NCBI RefSeq assembly: GCF_002761755.1
Contig: NZ_PEOG01000044.1
Span: 1 to 50,262, forward strand
Source: Roseateles chitinivorans
Lineage (GTDB): Bacteria; Pseudomonadota; Gammaproteobacteria; Burkholderiales; Burkholderiaceae_C
Length of the DNA: 50,262 bases
Reading direction: 5' to 3'
Shown here in pieces: positions 1-6,677 of the stretch. The notes under the pieces were generated by a model, which was not told the origin of the DNA, searched no databases, and saw nothing but the letters and a program-made list of their open reading frames with translations. Each line of letters begins with the position of its first letter. The stretch's first letter is position 1. A program made the translations under genes and the position numbers.

Positions 1-185
1 CGGGCCAGCTCCCGCGCACGGCGGGAGCTGGCCGGATGGTCGGTGCTCTGCACCACGGTGATGCCGCCGAGCGCGTCGCCCGTCTCCGCCGCCTCGCTGA
101 CGAGCAGGTCCACATGGGCCTGCAGGAACCGGCCGGTGCCGAACTGCAGGATGGGCGCGGCATCGGCCATGGCGCCGCTCAGCAT
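1..185 (-). CDS. Mannitol dehydrogenase family oxidoreductase, tagaturonate-reductase-like (N-terminal fragment, runs off the left edge)
   Basis: Only the first 60 or so codons are in the window. The protein opens with an ILQFGTGRFLQAHVDL block, which is the dinucleotide-binding start of the mannitol dehydrogenase/uronate reductase family (UxaB tagaturonate reductase, UxuB fructuronate reductase, mannitol dehydrogenase); the QFG-G-FL-A pattern is closest to the tagaturonate reductase branch as I remember it. The start can be the ATG at 185, which overlaps the TGA of the upstream dehydrogenase as ATGCTGA, or the ATG at 170 in the same frame. It is the last visible gene of the fucose operon. 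Placed after an L-galactonate-dehydrogenase-like gene, it would reduce D-tagaturonate to D-altronate. The exact substrate is inferred from context and cannot be settled from this fragment. Confidence 0.75.
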   Translation of the reverse strand, partial: MLSGAMADAAPILQFGTGRFLQAHVDLLVSEAAETGDALGGITVVQSTDHPASSRRARELA

Positions 186-1189
186 TCGACCAGCGCCTTG
201 ATCACGCCCTGCCGCGGATCGAGCAGGTCGGGGAAGCGCTCCGGCAGGGTGGCCAGCGTCAGGCGGTGCGTGGCGAGCGCGGCATGCGGCACCTGGCCGT
301 TGCGCATCGCGGCGATCACCGTGTCGAAGTCCTCCATCGTGGCATTGCGGCTGCTGAGCAGCGTGGCCTCGCGCTTGTGGAATTCGGGATCGGAGAAGCG
401 GATGTCGCCCTGCACGATGGACAGCAGCACGTAGCGGCCGCCATGCGCGATGAAGCGGAAGCCGCGCTCCATCGCCTGCGGATTGCCGGTGGCGTCGAAC
501 ACCACGTCGAAGAATTCGCCCTCGGTCAGGCGCGCGAGTTCGGCCTCGTCGCCATCGCCCAGCGGCACCGCGGCCGAGATGCCGGCGTGCGCGCGCGCGA
601 CCTCGAGCCGGTCCTGCCGGCTGTCCAGGGCGACGACCGTGGCGCCGCGCAGCGCGGCGAACAGCATCGCGCCCAGCCCGATCGGCCCGGCGCCCACCAC
701 CAGCACGCGCTGGCCGGCGCCGACCTCGCCGCGACGCACCGCATGCGCGCCGACCGCCAGGAACTCCACCATCGCCGCCTGGTCCAGCGTGAGGCCGTCC
801 GCCTTGCCGACGAAGTGCCGGGGCAGGCAGAGGTATTCGGTGAAGGCGCCGTCGCGATGCACGCCCAGCACCTGCATCTGCACGCAGCAGTTGGACTTGC
901 CCTGGCGGCAGGCCCGGCAGCGGCCGCAGGACAGGTAGGGCATCGCATACACGGTGTCGCCGGGCTGCAGGCCGCTGTCGGGATCCGCTTCCTCGACCAC
1001 GCCGGACAGTTCATGGCCCATGACCCGCGGGTAGGCGAGGTAGGGCTGATGGCCGGTGAAGATGTGGAGATCGGTCCCGCACACGCCCACGCGGCGGACG
1101 CGCAGCAGCACCTCGCCGGCTTGGCGCTGGGGCTTGGGGCGTTGGTGGATGGCGAGGGTGCCCGGGGATTCGCAGAGGACGGTCAGCAT
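179..1189 (-). CDS. Zinc-dependent medium-chain dehydrogenase, L-galactonate 5-dehydrogenase-like
   Basis: The product is 336 residues, standard for medium-chain zinc dehydrogenases. Visible features are the catalytic zinc Cys in GVCGTDLH, the GHE motif, the four-Cys structural zinc lobe (CGRCRACRQGKSNCC) and the Rossmann motif GAGPIGLG. Near the C-terminus a block reading FSDPEFHKREATLLSSRNAT strongly recalls E. coli LgoD (YjjN), which oxidises L-galactonate to D-tagaturonate. The ATG at 1189 overlaps the previous gene's TGA as ATGCTGA, which suggests translational coupling and decides the start against a longer in-frame reading that would lie inside the amidohydrolase gene. The next gene looks like a tagaturonate reductase, so the pair forms a plausible L-galactonate branch. 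Oxidation of L-fuconate or another acid is an alternative. Confidence 0.8.
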   Translation of the reverse strand: MLTVLCESPGTLAIHQRPKPQRQAGEVLLRVRRVGVCGTDLHIFTGHQPYLAYPRVMGHELSGVVEEADPDSGLQPGDTVYAMPYLSCGRCRACRQGKSNCCVQMQVLGVHRDGAFTEYLCLPRHFVGKADGLTLDQAAMVEFLAVGAHAVRRGEVGAGQRVLVVGAGPIGLGAMLFAALRGATVVALDSRQDRLEVARAHAGISAAVPLGDGDEAELARLTEGEFFDVVFDATGNPQAMERGFRFIAHGGRYVLLSIVQGDIRFSDPEFHKREATLLSSRNATMEDFDTVIAAMRNGQVPHAALATHRLTLATLPERFPDLLDPRQGVIKALVEC

Positions 1190-2028
1190 GGCGGGAGTCG
1201 ATAGAGGGCGGCGGCATTGCCGCCGAACAGGGCATCCAGGTCGGCGGGTGCCGGTGCGGGGTGGAGCTGGCTCGCCAGGCGTCGCGCCTGGTGCCACCAG
1301 TCCGCGTAGTCCGAGGCCAGGCGCAGCACCGGCCAGTCGCTGCCCCAGAGCAGCCGCCGCGGACCGAAGAGGTCCCACAGCGCCTGCACATAGGGCCGCA
1401 GCGCGGCGTCGTCGAGGCGGTCCCCCGCCTCGGTCAGCAGGCCGGAGACCTTGCAGTGGACCTGGGGCAGGGCGGCCAGCGCGGCGAGATCGGTGCGCCA
1501 GGGCTCAAGCTCGCCCCGCGCGATGAAGGGCTTGGCGGCATGGTCGACGACCAGGCGCAGGCCGGGATGGCGCCGGGCGAAGCGGCACAGCGCCGGGAGC
1601 TGGCGCGGGAGCACCAGCGCGTCGAAGACCAGGTCATGGCGCTGCATCGCGGCCGCCGCGGGCGCGCAGGCCGGATCGTCGATCCAGTCGTCCTGCGGCA
1701 GGTCCTGCAGCATCGGCCGCAGGCCCTTGAGCGCGGGGTCGCGGGCCAGCTCGTCGATCTGCGCGGCGGCGTCGGCGGCCTTGAAGTCGACCCAGCCCAC
1801 CACGCCCCGGACCCACGGTGTCCGCGCCGCGACGCCGAGCATCCACCGCGTGTCCTCGACGCTGGGCAGCGACTGCACCAGCACCGTCGCGTCGATGCCG
1901 CAGGCCCGCAGATGCGGCTCGAGGTCGTCCGGGCCGAAGTCCCGATGGATCGCCGCCAGCGAGGACGGCGGCCACTGGCCCGCGCGGTCGGCGAGGCGCC
2001 AGAAATGCTGATGGGCATCGACCCGCAT
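1183..2028 (-). CDS. Amidohydrolase family L-fuconolactone hydrolase (L-fuconolactonase)
   Basis: A 281-residue amidohydrolase of the COG3618 type. The N-terminal RVDAHQHFW holds the His-x-His metal ligands of the TIM barrel, a later VVDHAAKP block carries another metal-site His, and LLWGSDWPV near the C-terminus carries the conserved Asp. Family members hydrolyse sugar-acid lactones such as L-fucono-1,4/1,5-lactone, and characterised ones also accept L-galactono- and D-arabinono-lactones. It starts one base after the stop of the aldo/keto reductase (TGA-C-ATG) that would make its substrate, and overlaps the following dehydrogenase. The role as second step of L-fucose oxidation, in the cytoplasm, is well supported by the neighbours that supply every other step. 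Confidence 0.88.
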   Translation of the reverse strand: MRVDAHQHFWRLADRAGQWPPSSLAAIHRDFGPDDLEPHLRACGIDATVLVQSLPSVEDTRWMLGVAARTPWVRGVVGWVDFKAADAAAQIDELARDPALKGLRPMLQDLPQDDWIDDPACAPAAAAMQRHDLVFDALVLPRQLPALCRFARRHPGLRLVVDHAAKPFIARGELEPWRTDLAALAALPQVHCKVSGLLTEAGDRLDDAALRPYVQALWDLFGPRRLLWGSDWPVLRLASDYADWWHQARRLASQLHPAPAPADLDALFGGNAAALYRLPPC

Positions 2029-2029
2029 G

Positions 2030-3088
2030 TCAGCGCGCCTCCGCCTCGTCCGGCACCGGCACGCCGGGGTGGATCAGGCCGCGATCGCGCAAGGCGCGCC
2101 ACAGGGCGCCGGGAATCGGCTGCCGCATCCAGGCGACGTTGCTCCGGACCTGGTCCGGCGAACGCATGCCCGACAACACGTTCACCACGGCCGGATGGGC
2201 CAGCGGGAACTGCAGGGCGGCCGCCGGCAAGGGCACCTGCCATTCGGCGCAGGCGGCGGCGAGCGCCTCGGCGCGCTCGCGCACCGCCGCCGGCACACCG
2301 CCGTAGTCGTACTTGGGCTGACCCGCCAGCAGTCCCGAGTTGAACGGCCCGCCGATGAGGACATCCACGCCATCCGCCGCGCAGCGGTCCAGGAAGCCCA
2401 GCGCGCCCTGTTCCAGCAGCGTGTAGCGACCGGCCAGCAGCACGCAGTCGATCGGCGCGGCCGACAGCGCGTCCCAGGCCACCTCCCATTCGTTCACGCC
2501 CAGCCCGATGGCCTGCACCACGCCCTGGCGGCGCAGCGACTCGAGGGCCCGGAATCCCCGGCCCTGCGTCAGCGCGCGCCAGTGGCGCCCGTGCTGCGGT
2601 CCGTGCGTGGCGCGGCCGATGTCGTGCACCAGCAGCAGATCGATCCTCGCGCCGCCCAGGCGCGTCAGGCTGTCCTCGAACGAGCGCATCACGCCGTCGT
2701 AGCTGTAGTCGAAGACCGGGCGGAAGGGCAGCGGATCGGCCCAGCCGTCGCTGCCTGGCCGCACGCTGGCATCCGGCCGGAGCAGGCGTCCCACCTTGGT
2801 CGAGAGCACCAGGCCGTCGCGCGGCCGCCCCGCAAGGAAGGCGCCGACCCGATGCTCGCTGCGCGTGTAGCCGTAGAACGGCGCCGTGTCGATGTAGCGC
2901 AGTCCGGCGTCCCAGGCGGCCTGCAGCGTCGCGGCGGCCGTGGCCTCGTCGACCGCGTCGTAGAGACCGGCCAGCGCGGCGGCGCCCAGGCCGAGCGGTC
3001 CGAGCCGCAGGGCCTGGCGCAGGGGACGTTCCGGGACCTGCATGGCGGCGGTCGCGCGGTCGGCGAGGGGCGGGGCGGCGACCGTCAT
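2030..3088 (-). CDS. Aldo/keto reductase, L-fucose (D-threo-aldose) 1-dehydrogenase
   Basis: A 352-residue aldo/keto reductase. The catalytic tetrad is visible as Asp and Tyr in YIDTAPFYGYTRSE, Lys in STKVGR and His in LLLVHDIG. The RYIDTAPFYG opening and the DYSYDGV-RS-EDSL-RLG block are typical of the L-fucose/D-arabinose dehydrogenase and pyridoxal 4-dehydrogenase subgroup. It should oxidise the anomeric carbon of L-fucose, and probably L-galactose, to the lactone with NAD(P)+. Its ATG at 3088 overlaps the binding protein's stop by one base (TGATG). Its place between the importer and the lactonase fits the first catabolic step. Confidence 0.88.
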   Translation of the reverse strand: MTVAAPPLADRATAAMQVPERPLRQALRLGPLGLGAAALAGLYDAVDEATAAATLQAAWDAGLRYIDTAPFYGYTRSEHRVGAFLAGRPRDGLVLSTKVGRLLRPDASVRPGSDGWADPLPFRPVFDYSYDGVMRSFEDSLTRLGGARIDLLLVHDIGRATHGPQHGRHWRALTQGRGFRALESLRRQGVVQAIGLGVNEWEVAWDALSAAPIDCVLLAGRYTLLEQGALGFLDRCAADGVDVLIGGPFNSGLLAGQPKYDYGGVPAAVRERAEALAAACAEWQVPLPAAALQFPLAHPAVVNVLSGMRSPDQVRSNVAWMRQPIPGALWRALRDRGLIHPGVPVPDEAEAR

Positions 3089-4062
3089 CAGTAGAGGACC
3101 GCCCGGGCTTCGGGCGATTGCAGGTTGGTCTTGTTGACCCAGACCACGCCGGTGTCGCGGAACTTGGGCACCGGCTTGCGCTGCAGCAGTTCGTCGACCG
3201 TCTTGACGCCCAGGTAGCCCATGCGGAACGAGCTCTGCACGGCGATGCCCTCCAGCGTGCCGTCCTGGACGAACTTCTGCAGGTCCTGGTTGCCATCGAA
3301 GCCGATGGCCACCACCTGGCCGGCGCGACCGCTCTGCACCAGGGCGCGGCCCATGCCGACCGCGGTCGGCTCGTTCGCGCCGAACAGGCCCTTGAGGTCG
3401 CGATGGGCGGCCAGCACGTCGGTGGTCTGGTTCATCGCGGTGGCCATCTGGGACTGCGAGTAGTACGGGCCGACGATCTCCAGCTTCGAATTGGCCTGCA
3501 GGTAGCGCTTGAAGCCGCCGACGCGGTCGGCCTCCGAGCCCGCGCCGGCGACGTAGGACATCAGCGCCACCTTGCCGGTGGTGCCGATCCGCGCGATCAG
3601 CGCCTTGGCGCACAGCTCGCCGGCGGCGGTGTTGTCGGTGGACAGGAAGGACTGGTAGTAGGTCTTGCCGGCGTCCGAGACGCGGGAGTCGATCAGCACC
3701 ACCGGGATGCGGGCCTCCCAGGCGCGCTTGATGGCGGGCACCAGCGCATCGGGGTCGGAGGGCGCGAGGACGATGCCGGCCACGCGGCGGTTGATCGCGT
3801 TCTCCACCAGGTTGACCTGGTCGGCGACGGCCGACTCGGAGGCCGGTCCGGCGAAGGTCAGGGTGTGGCCCGGCGTCTCCTTGATCGCGGCATCCGCGCC
3901 CTTGTTGACGTTCTGCCAGAAGCTGGAATTGGTGGTCTTGACGATGACGGCGATCTCGCCGGCCTGGGCCGTGGCGCCCAGCAGCGCCAGGCCGGCGCCG
4001 AGCAGCGCGCGCCGCAGCGCGCGGACGATGAAGGGGGAGAAGGACGACAGGGTGCGGGGCAT
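3088..4062 (-). CDS. Sugar ABC transporter periplasmic binding protein (RbsB/XylF-like), probable L-fucose importer
   Basis: A 324-residue periplasmic binding protein of the ribose/galactose (type I) fold. The N-terminus has a basic stretch, a hydrophobic core and an Ala-x-Ala cleavage site near residue 35 (GATAQAGE). The mature protein starts IAVIVKTTNSSFWQ, the usual first beta strand and ligand-contact loop, and has VVLIDSRV further on. An AGGAG ribosome site lies just upstream of the ATG at 4062. It follows its permease and ATPase on the same strand and precedes the fucose dehydrogenase, so the ligand is most likely L-fucose or L-galactose. The ligand is inferred from position, not from binding residues. 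Confidence 0.9.
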   Translation of the reverse strand: MPRTLSSFSPFIVRALRRALLGAGLALLGATAQAGEIAVIVKTTNSSFWQNVNKGADAAIKETPGHTLTFAGPASESAVADQVNLVENAINRRVAGIVLAPSDPDALVPAIKRAWEARIPVVLIDSRVSDAGKTYYQSFLSTDNTAAGELCAKALIARIGTTGKVALMSYVAGAGSEADRVGGFKRYLQANSKLEIVGPYYSQSQMATAMNQTTDVLAAHRDLKGLFGANEPTAVGMGRALVQSGRAGQVVAIGFDGNQDLQKFVQDGTLEGIAVQSSFRMGYLGVKTVDELLQRKPVPKFRDTGVVWVNKTNLQSPEARAVLY

Positions 4063-4091
4063 GCGGGTCTCCTGATGGGATGAGCCGGTCT

Positions 4092-5075
4092 TCAGCGCCG
4101 GTTGCGGAGTTGGTCGATCCACACGGTGACGAGGATGACCAGGCCGATGATGATCTGCTGCGAGAACGCCGACACGCCGTTCATGTTCAGGCCGTTGCGC
4201 AGGATGCCGATGACGAAGGCGCCGATCACGGTGCCGGACACGCTGCCCACGCCTCCGCTGAGCGAGGTGCCGCCGATGACCGCGGCGGCGATGGCGTCGA
4301 GCTCGTACATGACGCCCTCGTTGGGCTGCGCGGTCACCAGGCGCGACATCAGCACGCAGCCGCACAGGCCGGCCAGCGCGCCGGAGCAGGTGTAGGCGAA
4401 CATCGCCACCCGTGCCACGTTCACGCCCGACAGGCGCGCCGCCTCCGCGTTCGAGCCCACCGCATGCAGGTGTCGCCCGAGCAGCGTGCGGCGCAGCAGC
4501 AGCCCGACGGCCAGCGCCAGCACCACCATCAGCAGCACCGGATAGGGGATGCCGGGAAAGATCACGTTCGGGAAGCCCTGCGCATCGATCTCCTCGATGC
4601 GCCACAGCGCGCCGTTGCCCAGCACGCCGAAGGCCTCGCCCAGCCCGGAGACCGCGCGCGCGTCGGTGAGTTGCAGCGCCAGGCCGCGCGCCACCAGCAT
4701 CATGCCCAGCGTCGCGATGAAGGGCGGCAGGCGCAGCCGCGTCACGCACAGCCCGTTGATCGCGCCGCAGAGCCCGCCGACCACGATGCCGGCCGCCATC
4801 GCCGGCGCCACCGGCAGGCCCTGCTTGACCAGCAGCCCGGCCGTGACGCCGGACAGGGCCAGCACCGAGCCCACCGACAGGTCGATGCCGCCGGTCAGGA
4901 TGACCAGCGTGGCGCCCAGGCCGAGGTAGACGATGGTGGTCACCTGCAGCGACACCGTCATCGCGTTGCCCACGCTGAAGAAGGCGTTGCTGGTGAGCGA
5001 GAACACGAGCACGAGTGCCAGCAGGCCGGCCAGCGCGGCGAACTTCTGGATCAGGTCTTTCTGTCGTTCGTTCAT
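4092..5075 (-). CDS. Sugar ABC transporter permease (RbsC/MglC family)
   Basis: A 327-residue inner-membrane permease with eight to ten hydrophobic segments. The family motif TGGIDLSVGSVLALSGV is at about residues 61-80, and the EAARLSGVNV coupling region and the GGTSLSGGVGS-V-GT-IGA block are present. It belongs to the CUT2 class of monosaccharide importers. The start at 5075 overlaps the TGA of the ATPase as ATGA. It pairs with the ATPase upstream and the binding protein downstream to form a complete fucose-type importer. Confidence 0.92.
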   Translation of the reverse strand: MNERQKDLIQKFAALAGLLALVLVFSLTSNAFFSVGNAMTVSLQVTTIVYLGLGATLVILTGGIDLSVGSVLALSGVTAGLLVKQGLPVAPAMAAGIVVGGLCGAINGLCVTRLRLPPFIATLGMMLVARGLALQLTDARAVSGLGEAFGVLGNGALWRIEEIDAQGFPNVIFPGIPYPVLLMVVLALAVGLLLRRTLLGRHLHAVGSNAEAARLSGVNVARVAMFAYTCSGALAGLCGCVLMSRLVTAQPNEGVMYELDAIAAAVIGGTSLSGGVGSVSGTVIGAFVIGILRNGLNMNGVSAFSQQIIIGLVILVTVWIDQLRNRR

Positions 5076-6637
5076 GGAGCAGGGGTCTCGGGCGCCGTGT
5101 CCGGCGCTTGGGAAAGGGCGGCGGGGCCGACGGAGGCCAGGTGCATCACGTCCTGCTGGCTGCTGCCGCGGGTGTCCAGCACGCCGGCGATGCGGCCCTG
5201 GCGGAAGACGGCGATGCGGTCGGTCAGGCCGAAGATCTCCGGCAGGTCGGAGCTGATCAGCACGATGCCGATGCCCTGCGCCGCCAGCTCGTCCATCAGC
5301 GCATAGATGGCGTACTTCGCGCCGACATCGATGCCACGGGTGGGCTCGTCGAAGACGATCACTCGCGCCTGGCGGAACAGCCATTTGGCGATGACCACCT
5401 TCTGCTGGTTGCCGCCGGAGAGCAGCCGCGCGATCTGGTCCGGCGAGGGCGTGCGGATCTGCAGCTGCCGGATGAAGCGCTCGGCGGTCTCCCGCTCGCG
5501 CGCCGCGTCGATGACGCCCGGCCCCCGGGTCAGCGCTGACAGGTTGGCCATGGTGATGTTGTGGGCGACGCTCATCGTCACCGCCAGGCCGTGGGCCTTG
5601 CGGTCCTCCGAGACATAGGCGATGCCGGCCTCGATCGCGTCGCGCGGGCAGCGGATGACCAGCGGCTGTCCGCCGAGCTCGACCTCGCCGCCGTCCAGCG
5701 GGTCGGCCCCGAACAGCGCGCGGGCGGTCTCGGTGCGGCCGGCGCCGACCAGGCCGGCGAAGCCGAGGATCTCGCCACGCCGCAGCTCGAAGTCCAGGGG
5801 GCCGAAGACGCCGCGGCGTTGCAGGCCGCGCACCCGCAGCAGCACCTCGTCGACCGGTCGCCGCGTGGCCGGTGGGAACTGCTGGTCGAGTTCCCGACCC
5901 ACCATCAGGCTGACGATCTCGTCGATCGAGGTCTCGTGCCAGCGGCGGGTCGCGATGTATCGGCCATCGCGCAGCACGGTGACGCGGTCGGCGATGGCCT
6001 CGAGCTCATCCAGCCGGTGCGAGATGTAGAGGATGCCGACGCCGTCGCGCCGGAGCTCGCGCACGACCTGCAGCAGGCGCGCCGCGTCGGCTTCGCCGAG
6101 CGAGGACGTGGGCTCGTCCATGATCAGCAGCCGCGCCTGGAGCGACAGGGCCTTGGCGATCTCGACCAGTTGCCGCTGCGCGATCGGCAGCGTCGTGACG
6201 AGCGCGTCCGGGTCGATGTCAGCGCCCAGCCGGGCCAGGCAGGCGCGGGCGCCCTCCCGCTGACGTTCCCGGTCGACGAACCAGCCGCGCCGCGGCTCGC
6301 GGCCCAGCCAGATGTTCTCGGCCACCGTGAGGTGCGGCACCAGGTTCAGCTCCTGGTGGATCATCACGATGCCCAGGCGCTGCGCGTGCGAGAGGCCGTC
6401 GATGCGCACCGGCTCGCCGTCGATGCGGAGCTCGCCCTCGTCGGGTGCATGCACGCCGCTGAGCACCTTCATCAGGGTCGACTTGCCGGCGCCGTTCTCG
6501 CCGCAGATCGCGTGGACCTCGCCGCGGTGGACCTCCAGCGCCACATCGGCGAGCGCGACGACGTTGTCGAAGCGCTTGCAGACGCCGCGCATGCCGAGCA
6601 GCGCGGGGAGGGTGGACGGGTCAGGCAGCGCGTTCAT
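5072..6637 (-). CDS. Sugar ABC transporter ATP-binding protein with two nucleotide-binding domains (RbsA/MglA family)
   Basis: A 521-residue CUT2-class ATPase with tandem ABC domains. The first has Walker A GENGAGKST and Walker B LLIMDEPTSSL. The second has the degenerate Walker A GLVGAGRTE typical of this family, the signature LSGGNQQKVVIAKWL and Walker B VIVFDEPTRGID. It powers uptake of a monosaccharide by the adjacent permease and binding protein. The start at 6637 follows the GH2 stop by about 40 bases, so it should be cotranscribed with the beta-galactosidase gene. Confidence 0.93.
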   Translation of the reverse strand: MNALPDPSTLPALLGMRGVCKRFDNVVALADVALEVHRGEVHAICGENGAGKSTLMKVLSGVHAPDEGELRIDGEPVRIDGLSHAQRLGIVMIHQELNLVPHLTVAENIWLGREPRRGWFVDRERQREGARACLARLGADIDPDALVTTLPIAQRQLVEIAKALSLQARLLIMDEPTSSLGEADAARLLQVVRELRRDGVGILYISHRLDELEAIADRVTVLRDGRYIATRRWHETSIDEIVSLMVGRELDQQFPPATRRPVDEVLLRVRGLQRRGVFGPLDFELRRGEILGFAGLVGAGRTETARALFGADPLDGGEVELGGQPLVIRCPRDAIEAGIAYVSEDRKAHGLAVTMSVAHNITMANLSALTRGPGVIDAARERETAERFIRQLQIRTPSPDQIARLLSGGNQQKVVIAKWLFRQARVIVFDEPTRGIDVGAKYAIYALMDELAAQGIGIVLISSDLPEIFGLTDRIAVFRQGRIAGVLDTRGSSQQDVMHLASVGPAALSQAPDTAPETPAP

Positions 6638-6677
6638 CGGCGCGGGCGTCCCATCGGGGGTGGCGGCGCGATGGATC